From Tetrapyrgos nigripes (taxonomy: Eukaryota; Basidiomycota; Agaricomycetes; Agaricales; Campanellaceae): a stretch of DNA of 64,000 bases. The translations under genes were made by a program, and so were the position numbers. The notes beneath the pieces are model-generated. The model was given only the letters and a program-made list of their open reading frames with translations, did not search any database and was not told the DNA's origin. This document shows positions 47,650 through 59,684 of the stretch, in pieces; position 1 is the first letter of the stretch; each line of letters opens with the position of its first letter. The stretch is taken from the NCBI GenBank assembly GCA_013368315.1, contig JAACJM010000013.1:868001-932000 (forward strand). The letters run 5' to 3'.

Positions 47650-48848
47650 GGTCCAATGCTAGCAAGACTGATCTTTGCCAAGCACTGTAGAAAGCAATCA
47701 TTACTTGCTTGAGGACAAGAGAAACGGGGGACTCACCTTGAAGCCCAACCGCCTGCCACCTGGCAGAAGGGAAAAGAAAACTCGCAGTGTTCAGAGAAAA
47801 ACACTGATTTAGCGCCGAATGGAAATTGGAATGACCGCGTGTTGTCGCGTGGAAATATAAAGACAGAGAATGAAAAGATGGACAGAGAAGAGGAGAGAGA
47901 TACGGAACAAACGAGTGTGTGGAGAAAGAGTTGCTAACGAGCGACGTGGATATGCAGCCGACAAAAAAATACAGACTTCTCTGCAAACCTGCAGCTTCAT
48001 TCATTCGGAAACACTCACGTGCAGGAGTCGGTCCGACGAGGCGCTGTTCCTTCTACATAACTCCTGAGCTACATACACAATCGTACACACATACATATAC
48101 CCTCGCATTGACAGCCCATACGCTCTCCTCCCAGCTGACTCCGTCAACCACAAATGAGAAGAATGGCCGTTTCGTAGATGCCGTTATTGACTTACTATCG
48201 AAAACCTCTGATGGGGTTGTGGCGCGATATAGAGCGGAAAATAAATGGATCATCGACGTTTTACCATTTGCAGTCGAACATATGATCTATAGACGGCGTT
48301 TACTGAACCTCTGAAAGAAGCGCAGATACTTGACAGCGACTTTGACCTCAGAACTGGTTCGCCCGTTACGTCTGCATCAGCTGGCTTCTCTCCTACGGTC
48401 CTAGGAAACGAGTAGACAGGTCTCGCTCTGGGTGGTGTGATTATTTCTTATCGTAAGTACCATGACGACGTCTGGGCTGAGAAAATCTCCGAAAACACTG
48501 TCATGTAAATTTAGTAAATTATAAGAATGTGAGAAGCAGAAGAAAACAGATACCGAGACAGGTCTAGGACATATTGAGTACTTCAGACTACTTCGAGCTA
48601 TGGGCAGCTATAATTATCTTGACGGAACGAGAGCAAAGTTCTCGCTTTTTTGCGTAGGCGTAAGTCCCTGTAAGTAGGCTTGGTTCCGTCCGGACGGGAA
48701 CAGAGTGACTCGAAGGTGCAATCAGCCGGCGGTTTCATTTATTTCGCTTGACTCTCACGTGAATTTACGCGACTTGCCAAGTGGCAACCCTGCACGCCCC
48801 ATCCTTCCTTTCCAAAGTCCTTGACGTGTTATAAAAGCTCATCGCAAT
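47650..48848. other. Divergent intergenic region upstream of two genes
   Basis: About 1.2 kb between the Ser-rich gene (-) and the duplicated-module gene (+). It contains the palindrome CCGTCCGGACGG (48686-48697), CACGTG near 48757 and TTGCCA-AG-TGGCAA (48774-48787), all within 165 nt of the plus-strand ATG. Short frames carry no family features. Confidence 0.5.
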
Positions 48849-50363
48849 ATGACGACGCCAATGATACCAACAGACGACCAAATCCTTCTCTCTCTTCTAG
48901 AAATTCGCAAATCAACCCCTGGTCTTGGTCGCGCCAAAATCCTTTCGCGTCTCAAATCAGAAAACCAATGGACCCTCTCGGATGCCCGGCTCAAAAAGAT
49001 GATTCACATACTCACAGCTAGAGAAGATTCCCTGTATCGAGAATCTCGTACTCAGATCAATGAACTCATTTTTGCTGCATTAGACCCAGAACACAACGGC
49101 ACTGGTAGTAGCGACAGTGGTGAGGACGCGTCCCATGCCGCGGGGAACCTCAGCCCGAGCTCGAGTTTGCGAAAGCAACCAACAGATATGCAACTTCTCG
49201 CAGCACTGGAAGAGATTCGGGAGATGGAGGCTGAGAATGTTCCACGGGCCAAGATCCTTGCGCGCGTCAGGACTGAGCATGGTTGGGATCTATCCGACAA
49301 GAGGCTGAAGAGATGGATGAAAGAGTGCTATGGACATGCTGAGTTCCTTGAGCCTGGGCCGTCACTGGAGCCAGGTTTGGATTTGGATGATTATGGCCCG
49401 GAGTTCGATCTTGACTCGGAAAATGAGTTTGGATCATATCAGGGTTCTTCAGACTCAGATGATCGAGCAGGTCCTGGCTCTGTGGACGAGGAGGACGATT
49501 CAAACTCCGCTGAAAAGTCCCCCATGGAGGCTCAAGACATCTACATGACTCTTGTGGATAGTGTCCTTGATATGCAAGGTCTATCTTCACTTCCTGAAAG
49601 TCATCGACCTCGAATTCCTGAATATCTCGATCAGGAAGACAAGGATGAAAGTGGATTGCCACTTCCAGACCTTCCTCAAGACGCATTTGACGCACAGATG
49701 GTCTACATGACTAGAGACAAGGACCGGGGTATCATTTTGTACGGGAGAGGACGGTTCGACTATTTCTTCATGCCTGAACCGACTATGAGAACTTTCTTCT
49801 CGGTACGTCCAATTCTAGACATTGCGGCGTACACACCACATATATATCCCCTGATTCCTTGTTCCTGATTCTAGGACGTATTGGAGAACTTTGCGCCATA
49901 CCATACTTTCGGACCTCCTAAATCACCAGAAAGAAAACTCAAACTCGCAGAAAAAGGATGGTTCATGACACTTTGGGAACTATACGAAGTCGGTGCTCAA
50001 AAAGCAGGAATATCTCGCGCAGACGTAGGAAGGCAGTTTGAAGCCGAGTGAGTCGGGATTATCTTTCTTTCCGCCTCTATCACTGTCAATATCTGACCCT
50101 AACCTCCTATAACTTACCATAGATTTGGAGTCAACATGCATCATTATACACCCTCCAGACAGCAGTACGCCGACGATCAAACGAAAGAAATTCTACAAAC
50201 TTGGGAAAAGGAACGAGCAATGAAGTGGATGGCAATTAAATCCACATTAATGCTGCAACTCGGAATAGACAAGCAGTGGGATGAGACTCGAGATGGGCAA
50301 TTTGCTATTCAGCGGCTCAGAAAGATTGACCGGGAAACCGGAGAGGAGTGGAACATGCTCTAA
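48849..50363 (+). CDS. Uncharacterised protein with duplicated N-terminal module
   Basis: Three exons (introns about 49803-49874 and 50050-50122). Residues about 8-55 (DDQILLSLLEIRKSTPGLGR ... KILSRLKSENQWTLSDARL) and about 110-157 (DMQLLAALEEIREMEAENVPR ... KILARVRTEHGWDLSDKRLK) are copies of one helical module with the core RAKILxRxxxExxWxLSDxRLK. An acidic Ser/Asp linker follows, then PQDAFDAQMVYMTRDKDRGI, PYHTFGPPKSPERKLK and a C-terminal helical block (ILQTWEKERAMKWMAIKSTL). I do not recognise a named family. The module looks like a small DNA- or peptide-binding helical bundle, but this is inference. Stop TAA at 50361-50363. Confidence 0.65.
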
Positions 50364-50637
50364 GCCACAACGTCCACGGCGTCCAAGACTCCAAGTACTA
50401 CGGGCTGCACGACAAGATATCGCCGACCCTAGATCTCAGCGAGCCCTCCTGAGCAGTTGATTTCAAGCTGAAAGCATTCACGACAGCTAAGACGACATGA
50501 CATCACTACAACTACACTACTGTACACTGTAAAATAAATTATGATCCGCGTCTAACAAAACCCACACGTCTCGATATAACTCTTGAGTGGCCGCCTATTC
50601 ACTCGTTGAAACGACCATAGCGGCCGTTTAGACCACC

Positions 50638-52993
50638 CTAGACACTAATTTGATCCAGGTATCCCAGTTGAATGGCTTGTATCAATATTCCCTTCGTGAC
50701 AGACAATTATGAACGAAAGGACAGGTGAATAAAGAAAGGGGAGGGGCTTACCAGCTGCTTGGATCCTACTCTTGCGGTTGAGAAATCGCCGGGTGCGTAC
50801 CACAACTAGGAAACGTTCAGCACCGTCATGGTTCGTCAAAGAAAGACAAGACGCACTCCAGGATGACCAGAAGGCCTATAACAATTTCTCACTTCGCCCT
50901 CCTCGTCGAGTCCCCAAACCGGGCCAGCTTTTTCAATCGTCTCCTCTCCAAAAGTTTTTTTGAGGACATCTCTCATGTTCTCGTAACCCGTCCTGAGATC
51001 CACGAGGCATGTGAGGATCCATCAGAGATACATAGCGATGAAAGACTCACGCAAACACCACTACATCCGCCTCTAATGATGAGCCGTCCGTGAAGTGTAC
51101 AGTGTTCTCGGAGAGCTTCGCCACCTCGATACCTGGAACAGCTTTGACTTTCACCTTGCCGCAGGCGACCATTGCAGCGCATCCTACATCAAGCCCTGTG
51201 ATGTGTATGTTGGTTCAAGATAAAGTAGTTCCACAGAGAGCACTTACAGTAGCCTGAAGCAAATTACAAGGGTTGAGAACAGGAAGAGGACAAAGCTGAA
51301 AGAAAGTACTCACCACCAAGTCTTTGCGTGACCATGGGTATCAGCGCCCTCATATTGACCATGAAGCCCTTATCTCTCAAAGTCTCTAAAAGCTCCCTGT
51401 CGAGTCCTTCTGCCCACCACATATGAGTCAAGTCTTCTAGCATTTGATGTGTCACCTTCAGAGGACATCCTTCCGCCTTAAAGTCACACAACTCCGTTGG
51501 TACACCATCTGGCCACACATGATTTAAAAACCTCGCCACCATTTCGGCGGATGCGACTACAGTCGGGGACCTTTGAACCATGGTAATTTCCCTCGTCCCA
51601 TGCATCGCCAGATCCTGGCATATATCTGCAGCACTATTTCCAGACCCAATTACCACCACTCGTTTATTATCAAAAGCCTTGCCGCTGGCTCCGGGAAACG
51701 CACTTGAGTGCAAGATAGTTCCCGTGAATAAATCAAGCCCAGGTGTAGGTGGGATGTATGGTCCTCCGAGGGTGCCAGTGGCCAAGACGACATGGACAGG
51801 GCGAAGATTGACAAACGTGCCTGCGCGATTGATTGTCACCTCCCAGCGTTTCGTTAATGGATCGTATTTTGGCGTTGGAAGAAGCTGGGAACGCGTCCAT
51901 ATCACAAGATCCTGTGCCACGGAATAGATTTCCAGCCATTCCGCAACTTTGTCACGAGGAGTATAGATAGGCCATGTCGACGGGTAAGGTTGGTACAGCA
52001 CTATATCACGCGATTCAGAGTAAGGCCTCTTATAGAGAAAACATGAGACATACTAGCGTGTTGACTTCGAGTTGTATGAAGCGTCAACGTAGGGTATCTG
52101 CTCCTCCATTGGTCTCCGATCCTATCATTCTTCTCTAGGACCAGAGTGGGAATACCCATTTGTTTGAATCGGGCAGCCACCATAAGTCCACATTGTCCGC
52201 CACCAACTACGTTGATCAATACGCTAAGCCTGCAGCTTGGAACCTGACAGTAGAGCCAACATACCAACGAGAACATGTGGATTCTCCTCCACCATCTTCC
52301 TACGATCCTGTCGTACATCTTTCCACGCTAGTGTATGTCCTCCATAAACACCAGTTTCGGGGCCTGACTCCTCGTGGCCTTTGAGTGAATCAAGCATAGT
52401 GTATACCGTGAACGCTTTCCACTCCTTTCCATCTAGAGAGAAAATGTTCAGAGGCTCATTCCCAATGATGTGATTGTTGACCCACATAGCTCCGAGACGG
52501 AATCCGTTTGCCCCGAAAGAGCCATGGCATTATCGGCTTCGTGTCCAGCGTGTCCATTCGTCCCATTCTCAGTAGTTGGCACAGGCAGTAAGGTAACCAA
52601 CCCTCTTCCGTTACCTATAGGCGTATCAAATTTGAAAGCTGCCTGAATACCGGACTCTGAAGCAGTCACTGGTACGTATGCAGGTTCCAATCCGGCTTGT
52701 TCATCCAGCCTGACGTTGGATATCTCCTTGCACTTCCAACAATCAGAGAGATAGGAGGAGATGGCAGCATGCCCATGTAGCGAACGGGAGTCCCAGGTGA
52801 AAATAAGAGAGTCACGGAACCACCCATTGGAATGAAAAAGTGATTCAACGTCGTTTGAGATGCTTGCAGTGGAGAGAGAATCCCGAAATGCGGTAAGCCA
52901 CTTGGTGACAATTAGGGCTGGCTGAGATAGAGAAGAAGATTTGGGTATATGGGCGGGTTTGGAGGAGACACGGGGTTTTGTCGGTGCAGGCAT
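50638..52993 (-). CDS. FAD/NADPH-dependent monooxygenase with N-terminal NTF2-like domain
   Basis: ATG at 52991-52993. Residues about 25-100 form an NTF2/SnoaL-like domain (VTKWLTAFRDSLSTAS, WDSRSLHGHAAISSYLSDCW). The flavin monooxygenase part follows: VVGGGQCGLMVAARF (FAD GxGxxG), DRIGDQWRSRYPTLTLHTT, HVVLATGTLGGPYIPP and RVVVIGSGNSAADICQDL (NADPH GxGxxA). The C-terminal part ATGYENM ... is rebuilt across three small exons to YRPSGHPG, LWYAPGDFSTARVGSKQL and GILIQAIQLGYLDQISV; stop at 50638-50640. Such proteins oxidise N, S or carbonyl groups of small molecules; the fusion with an NTF2-like domain is common in fungi. The substrate is unknown, and no biosynthetic partner gene is adjacent. Confidence 0.85.
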
Positions 52994-54861
52994 AGCGGCA
53001 ATTCAACGAAGGGAAAACGAGCGAGACAACTAGAACATACGAGACAAGAGCTTTTTTATCTGCTCTCGTGTGTACCTGAGTGTATCTATCCCATGATCAG
53101 GAAGTAGATGATATTATATATAGGATACCCCATTGGCGTGGGTGGTAATTTGCTTGCAAACAGAACTGCAACGCCCGAAGCGAGAGTATGTCGAGCTTAT
53201 GGTGAACGTGACATTGTATCAGAAAAAACTTTGGAAGCCGGAATTGTGTCCATAATGTCATCCACAAATCACCGGTAACTTGACGTTCTCCTCGTTGGCA
53301 AACAGTTCATTTCATACGAGAGCGCCCATCAGACAGATTAGGCACGCTGGAAAGGAAAAGACTGGAACCGCGGATAGGAAGCGGAAAGCTAGCAGGAGAT
53401 CAAGCTTTGTGGATCAGATTATGATCAGTTATCAAGAGAACCACGAATGTATACCTTAGGATGCCTATGCGCCATTATGCATTATGGATCCATCAGAAAA
53501 GCTGCGAATAACTGGGAAATCGTCGATATAAGGGTCAAGTCGGCTCTCTGGGGCGTTCTGTGCGGCTGAATAGCATCGGTATACGAGTGGATGAGGCATT
53601 TTTGGTTATTTGAGAGGGGAGACGGTCGGAAGCAAAGGGTGAGACGCCCGTGGAGCATGCAAACTCTAAGCTGAGTGTCTCTGCAAAGCCAAAGAAAAGA
53701 AAAGAGCCCAGCTTGAAAACAGACTGACTTAGACGTCTTTGTCCTGGAACACCGGACACAACATCTCAACATACACAAGAGTGTGGTTGTTTGTGGATCA
53801 TTCCCACTGTTCAACAACTTCGCCGGAGGTCCCGAGACAGACCAGGTACGATAATTTGAATCGGTCCACAAGATGCAGTACGGGTGAGAGACATACATAA
53901 GCGTTAAGCATCCGTTGACCCATTGGTGTCCGAAAATCTTGACATTGCGTGCAACGTAGAATGGCAAACGCAGTAACTTATTAGGTGAATAAGTTTTTCA
54001 AAGATCGCCAAGGGCCACATCTACCCGCTGAGGTTCAACGTCTCTATCACCGAGCCTCCCAACAAACATCTGCACCCTCCATTGTTTTCAGAACGAGTGA
54101 CCCGTAATTATTCTCGTGAATGACTGCGATGAGAGGAAGTATCGTCATCGCTCGTGCTTGGTGGGTCTGTCTGACGTATGCGAGTGTAACAACAGTAGAT
54201 TGGACCCAAACTTATCAGACAATTTACGGGAGAAGGTTGTGGATTCGGTAAAAGGAAGAGTTGTATTTGGCGGTGGCGTCGTCAGTGCTTGACTCAAAGT
54301 GACTCTAACTTCCACCAGGTACGATATGTTGGCATCATGCAATCATGTCCTGTTGAGAACACTTGGAAGTTACTTAATGGTGGTTTGTAGCACCGTTGGG
54401 ACAGAATGTCCTTCACTGGCTTATTTCATGGCCTCGTGTTTACATCTTCCTTAATGAACCCATCCGCTTCACGGACGTTGGACGGACAGATAACTTCGTG
54501 CATCTCTGTTCTGATTGTGGCGACTCACGAAGAGTTCTCTGCCCACTGTTCAATTTCTATTTTCAGGCCACTTGGGTATCACTACTGCTGTAAAAGTACT
54601 TATCTCGACGTTGGGTACATCCGACCCTGGTTGTTTCCATATGGAACACCTGCGGTCTTGCATGCTGCCAAGGCAGCCTTCATTCCTGACCCAGTCTGAA
54701 TCCGAATTGCAGATGTTTGACCCAGGTGGTAAATCTCAAGTGGAAATGAAAATCAAACCTCGCATAATCTTCCAGCAAAATCACGAACGCTCGGCTACAC
54801 TGAAATGAGAAGTACGCACTATCCTGGGGAATTCCGTCTCCGTTTCGCCGTGTGGTCATCA
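52994..54861. other. Intergenic, gene-poor, with repeat copy
   Basis: About 1.9 kb. The minus-strand frame 53482-53967 is Cys-rich but without splice or family support. Near the left end is the FMO promoter; 54300-54760 carries one copy of a diverged repeat found again at 55660-56330. Confidence 0.45.
54689..54713 (+). repeat. Dispersed direct repeat, copy 1 (25-bp identical core)
   Basis: A 25-bp core beginning ACCCAGTCTGAATCCG is identical to 56253-56277. Weaker similarity extends to both sides (TTGACCCAG(G/A)TGG after it, TCCATATGGAAC before it). Confidence 0.7.
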
Positions 54862-55398
54862 TCATTCTCCTCTGTCTGTACATGGAGCCTTTTGTTCGTG
54901 GGCTTCTCTGTCAAGAGTGCTTTCTTCATCATCCGTCCACAGCAGTTCCTGTTCCTCTGGTTTAACCTTCTCCAATACCTCGGAAGGCACATACACCAAG
55001 CTTCTTGGTGCGCCTTTCATTCCAAAGCGTTCTTTCATCTCCTTCAGGTGTAATGGGGCAGTTAGCTTCCGGACACTCCGCACTTTATACGCGAAGTCGT
55101 AGCGATCCCAGTCTGGGTGGCGCGTATTGAATTTGCGATTACCCAAACCATCCTCCGGCAGTGGGTCATCTCCAGGATTACGAGCTCGAGCTGGGTCAAT
55201 GTCGCATATGTAAACGACAGCAGAGTGTGGCGCGTTGAGATAGAACCAGATGCGCTTCACTGAAGAGGATATGCGATAGCGACGAAATTCGTAGTTCTTT
55301 TCGCGTCGAACTATTTGTTGCATGTAGCCGTCCGTCATAGGGAGTATGGCATCTTCACTTTGTCCTTTGGCCTTCTTTTTCGCGGGTGTCGAGCTCAT
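54862..55398 (-). CDS. PUA/ASCH-like single-domain protein
   Basis: Intronless, 178 aa. After a Lys-rich start (MSSTPAKKKAKGQSED) comes the domain: MTDGYMQQIVRREKNYEFRR, then IWFYLNAPHSAVVYICDIDP, LPEDGLGNRKFN and DRYDFAYKVRSVRKLTAPL, MKGAPRSLVYVPSEVLEKV. The pattern, a short basic helix (KNYEFRRYRI), a WFY-type strand and a Gly-rich loop, is that of ASCH/PUA-like folds, which bind modified nucleotides or RNA. Similar unnamed proteins occur in agaricomycetes. The biological role is unknown. It lies between two diverged repeat copies and has no neighbour in a pathway. Confidence 0.65.
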   Translation of the reverse strand: MSSTPAKKKAKGQSEDAILPMTDGYMQQIVRREKNYEFRRYRISSSVKRIWFYLNAPHSAVVYICDIDPARARNPGDDPLPEDGLGNRKFNTRHPDWDRYDFAYKVRSVRKLTAPLHLKEMKERFGMKGAPRSLVYVPSEVLEKVKPEEQELLWTDDEESTLDREAHEQKAPCTDRGE

Positions 55399-56480
55399 TT
55401 CGCTGGTTATTTGAAGTCAGAGATGCAATTCTGTATGACATGAGCTTACTATGTAGAGGAAAAGAATATTGTGCTCCGCTAAGATTTCCTTCGGGAAACT
55501 GAGATGTAGTTGAAGTTCAAGGGATTGTACATTGGCACAGTTTCACACGCCTCGACTTCCCTTCTTGACGTGTCACGTATCAAATCGGCGGGTCTGACGC
55601 CTCTGGCCCTGAAGACCTATCATGGACTCCAGTTCTCGTACGGTAGGCGAGAGTGGCGTGCCATAATAATATGCATGTTGGCATCATGCCTGGTGCCTTG
55701 CTGAAGATATGTATACATAATGCCTCTAACCTGTCGTCACAATCTCTAACCAGAACAAAACTTTCCTTGAGTCTTTCATTGGCGTGAGGAAGTCAATCTC
55801 AGATAATGTTCAAAATTTCAACGTCCAACGTCCAACTCTGTTCCGCTTGTGGCGACCTTTCTATTCTCAAAGAATGGCAGGTTCTCAAGCCTCCCTTAGG
55901 CAGATGTTCGGTACCTCGTACAGGGTTCTACTCTGTAACAGGTCGAAAGATTGCACAAGTGTCCGACTGAAATGAAGGGGTGAGCCTCAGTGTGAGACGA
56001 GTAGCACCGAAAATTGGCGAGAACGCTGGAGCAGAGGTCCATCGGATGGTTCTTTCCATATGGAACCTTGCTTGCAGCGAAGATTAGCCCTCGCGGGGTT
56101 GCAAACGAAATCCAGACCCGTCGATAAAGTACATTGTACGAGGTACGAACCCGGCCGTAGAAGGTGCAAGCGATAGCGAGTCAGCGCACGGGTTCACAGC
56201 TCGTTGTACGAAGGGCATATGGTCACCAAGTGGGATCGTCTGATGAGTACTAACCCAGTCTGAATCCGAATTGCAGAATCCAAATGCATTGACCCAGATG
56301 GGAAAACCTCCGAGCTTTATCATACGTGAACAACAGATCTATACATCAGTGACCTAGTCTTCACATCACCACATACCACTAGTCTTCTGTTCCAAATAAA
56401 GAGGTAGAAAATTCCACTCACTCTCATCTACCCCACTTCAAACAGCGAAGAACATTCTATAGCAGCACCTAGCCACGATG
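55399..56480. other. Intergenic, PUA-like gene to TAF11 3' end, with repeat copy
   Basis: About 1.1 kb. Holds the second copy of the dispersed repeat (55660-56330). Short frames show no family features. Confidence 0.45.
56253..56277 (+). repeat. Dispersed direct repeat, copy 2
   Basis: Identical 25-bp core to 54689-54713. This copy has about 8 extra bases before the shared TTGACCCAG. Confidence 0.7.
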
Positions 56481-57725
56481 CTATCTCACAAATAATTTCT
56501 TTCCCTTCCCAGGCCGAGCTGCCCCTACTCTTCCCGTCTCTTCTTGATACATTCGATAAGCTTCACGTAGGTGGTCAGGAGATAGAGGTCCAGTTTCACC
56601 CCGGCGAGCTTGGACCTTTCTGGCTGGGAATTGAGTAGAAAGGAGTAGAAAGCCGAAGAATGTCACTATGCGTAAACATCACAGCTACCGAAAATGGCAA
56701 ACATACCTTTTTCAACAATCTCCCCAATGAATACTTTGGAGAAACCGGCCACAATTTGTGCGACGGGTTGAGAGACTTGCTGCCCTAGATTCTGCTGAAT
56801 GACCTAAAGTTGTACATTGAGTGAGAGTCCATCAATGAGGATGCGACCGCACCTTCCTCACTGCTTGCTTGGGTAAAGCATGTCTCCTATACGCTTCAAA
56901 GCGATCATACTGCTCATTGGACAAATTGTCCATCAGCACTCTAGAGTTGAGGTCAGACGACTTGAGACAAGATAGTAGAAAGAAAACGCACTTGAGGTTA
57001 TCCTTGGACTGACTGTTCCAATTCGAATGTGCAGAGTAGTCTTCATCCGCCATCCCGGGAAGCATCTCATCATCTCCTTCTCCATCTTCTTCTGCACCTG
57101 CAGCAGGGCGTCCCAGTGCTACTGAACCAACCCCTGCAGATGGTGTTATTCCGAGACTACTGAGTATATTCAGATTCGCTTGAGAAAGGTTCAAGGATGC
57201 TAGATTGGCTGTTGAAAGCCCAGCGGGTAAGGAGAAATTGCTGGTACTGGATGTTCCTGATGTCGAGTATGAAGTGGATGCACCAGCTGATGTAGAGGCA
57301 GACGGTTGATAACTGCCATAGGCAGATACACCGGATGAGATATTGGGAGCGTTAGTTTTCGGACTGGCCAGACTAGGACCTGTAACGAGGGTAGGTGAGC
57401 TCGCTGAAGATCCGGGAAGAGACCAGTGGACATGTTGGAATTGAGATGGTGTCGAGGAAGTATCGACTCGAGGAGAGGCAGCTGGGGCAGCACCTCGCGG
57501 CTTTCGACCGCGTTTAGCACCTGTGTACGGTCTTGGAGCTGGAGTCGGTGTAGCTGGGGAAGGTTCTGCAGGAGCTGGGCTCGGACTGACACTGAAAGAG
57601 TATGGTGCGTTGGGAATATTTTGCATGGTGGTGAGCAGAGAAGTCGCGTCACTTTGTTCCTTCTCCATAATGGTCTGACGCTTTAGGTGCGCCAATCCCA
57701 AGTGTTGTCTTCCAAAATCTTGCAT
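56481..57725 (-). CDS. TAF11: TFIID subunit TAF11
   Basis: ATG at 57723-57725. The N-terminal 250 residues are Pro/Ser/Ala-rich with an RGRKPRG AT-hook-like motif and an acidic patch ([14 protein letters not shown]). The TAF11 histone fold spans three exons: [60 protein letters not shown] and [20 protein letters not shown], then [15 protein letters not shown]; stop at 56481-56483. TAF11 pairs with TAF13 in TFIID. All introns are GT-AG and about 55-60 nt. Confidence 0.92.
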
Positions 57726-57787
57726 TTGGACCTCACCAAGTTTTCTTAGCTGTTTTCAGGGTTCACAGAAGCTTCACCGTCTTCAGG

Positions 57788-59358
57788 ATGGATCCAATGT
57801 CATCTCAAAGTCAAACTCCAAACGTCCTTCACCTACTTCGCAGCAACTTTGGAACGTACACAGCGGATGTTTCGCACCTCTTGAAACGTCTAGAAGAGGC
57901 AGAATGCGAGTTCCAGTGTTGCGGAGAGGAGATAAATAGAGCTGGAGCGGAAGCGACTGATAATGTCGTCAAACTGCGAAACAAATACAAGCTGGCTCAG
58001 CACCAGGTTGAGCAGTGTCGCTCCCTTCTGGCACCTGTTCGAACTACCACCAGAGATTCTAGCCTGGATTTTCTCCATCTTCTGCCAAGGAAGTGAAGTA
58101 GGCTTCATGCCAGAGTGTCCCGCTCTACGTCTGTCTCAAGTCTGCGCAGGCTAGCGAGAACTAGCCCGCACGACGCCGTCTCTGTGGGCTTCCCTGTCTA
58201 TCAGTGTCTGGTGGGAGGATTGGGAGCTACCAAAACCTATGCTGGAACACCATCTCGAACTTTCACGAGATTCTTCTCTCTATCTACATCACCTTGATTA
58301 TGTCGAAGAATGACAAGACCGCTCGTTACGTTATCAAGGCACTCAGTGCTCGTTCTTCCCGGTGGCTTTCGCTATACCTTTCAGTTCACCCAGAACTGAT
58401 GGAAGACAAAGAACTGTTGTCTGCGAGGAATAATCTTCCTCTCCTCAGGTATCTGGATTTGCAAATTTCTTCTGCCTCCAGAACCTGTGACATCTTCCAG
58501 AATGCTCCTGCCTTGAGAGACCTCACTCTTCGGGGCTTTTACTCGACTCATCCCTCACTAGTATCCGTCTTCCCATGGCGTCAGTTGACACAGGTGAGAT
58601 TGCACGAATGTTTTGCCAGCCAGGTTTCACAGTATCTAGATCTAGCATCCCAAGCTCGCCATCTTGACCTCGTGGCCTGTGGCAAAGACTTCCCTGAACT
58701 TTCAGGCAGCCATGCTCGAGGCCCACGACCTCGAGAAAATTTCCAGTCGTTGTCGATAATCGTCACCCGTAATGATACAAATCTTTCGGTCCTGTTTGAC
58801 GTCCTTACCCTACCCTCCCTCACACATCTGACTGTGACCTCCAACGAGTTCTGGCTTTCCTTGGAGTACCAAGCCATTGTGTCCTTTCTCACCCACTCCT
58901 GATGTCGTCTAACTTCCCTTTGTCTCGAAGACATCTCTCTTCATGATTAGGAAGTTGTTGCTCTTCTTCAGCAGCTCCTGTCTCTCACCGATTTTACGAT
59001 TCATGAGATCGAGATCCGTGCAGGTGACAGAATGGAGTTCAGTAAAATCATTGCATTTCCCATCACAGAGCGGTTCTTTGATTCCTTTATCATAAACCAT
59101 GCAACACCTTCATCTGTGTTACTCCCCCGTTTGAAAGAGCTCGACCTGCGATCCAGTGCTCCCTCATTTCCTACGATATCATTCCTTCGCATGGTCCAGT
59201 CACGCTGGATACCCGATGTTGAAGACGCGTCTAGAATTGGTGTTGACTGTCTGACTTCTATTACTCTCCGTCGCCTTGAATTTGGAGATCATGGGAAGGA
59301 GATGGAAATCCAATTACAGGCGTTGAAGAAGGCAGGACTGCGTGCCGTAGTCTTGTAG
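57788..59358 (+). pseudogene. Decayed F-box/LRR gene
   Basis: The N-terminal coiled coil (57788-58060; NVLHLLRSNFGTYTADVSHL ... QVEQCRSLLAPVR) runs into the F-box text LPPEILAWIFSIFCQGSEVG only after a one-base frame change near 58042-58046. TAG at 58152-58154 stands where the family has Trp (QVCAG*RELARTTPSLWASL). A further frame change near 58290-58310 leads to the LRR text. That is interrupted by TGA at 58900-58902 and TAG at 58948-58950 in one frame, then open to 59358 (LTSITLRRLEFGDHGKEMEI). Five disabling changes are too many for sequencing error alone. The original product was an agaric F-box protein of about 500 aa. Divergent from TAF11. Confidence 0.72.
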
Positions 59359-59550
59359 AATCTTAGTATGAAACTTAAATGTCGGTCAGTGGGTCCAGAG
59401 TCCACTTCTTGTGCAAAGTTGTTTGTGTGTCATGACTCTAATATATAACGAACTGTAATAGAACATGCACTAATTTTGGGAAACACTACGAAAGGTTCGT
59501 CCGAGACTGTCCATTTCGGTGGGGTTAATATTGGGTGAATAACACCAGTG

Positions 59551-59574
59551 TTACTATTAGAGCCCTAATAGTAA
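59551..59574. repeat. Perfect 10-bp inverted repeat beside the MITE
   Basis: TTACTATTAG (59551-59560), loop AGCC, CTAATAGTAA (59565-59574). It abuts the TA at 59575-59576 that flanks the MITE. Confidence 0.7.
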
Positions 59575-59576
59575 TA

Positions 59577-59684
59577 CAGTAGAACATCTCATAATGCATA
59601 GGGTCAGTTCCAGGATTTTCCTATGCATTATGACCATTTATACAATGACTCTTGAAAGTTGAGTCTTATGCATTTTGACTACTG
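59577..59684. mobile_element. Tc1/mariner-type MITE, 108 bp
   Basis: It begins CAGTAGAACATC and ends TTTGACTACTG, so the termini are CAGTAG/CTACTG, each flanked by TA (59575-59576 and 59685-59686). An internal perfect 14-bp inverted repeat lies at 59589-59602 and 59620-59633 (TCATAATGCATAGG). A third ATGCAT-containing copy lies near the right end (TTATGCATTTTGAC). No coding sequence. Termini of the CAGT type next to TA are typical of Tc1/mariner/pogo elements; the autonomous partner is not in the window. Confidence 0.6.

Noticed and set aside
53482..53967. 161-aa Cys-rich minus-strand frame as a secreted protein gene
   Set aside because: No signal peptide, no spacing pattern of cysteines and no conserved-looking text; an overlapping alternative frame is equally open.
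50638..55398. Biosynthetic gene cluster around the flavin monooxygenase
   Set aside because: No synthase, P450, transporter or transferase lies nearby; neighbours are unrelated.
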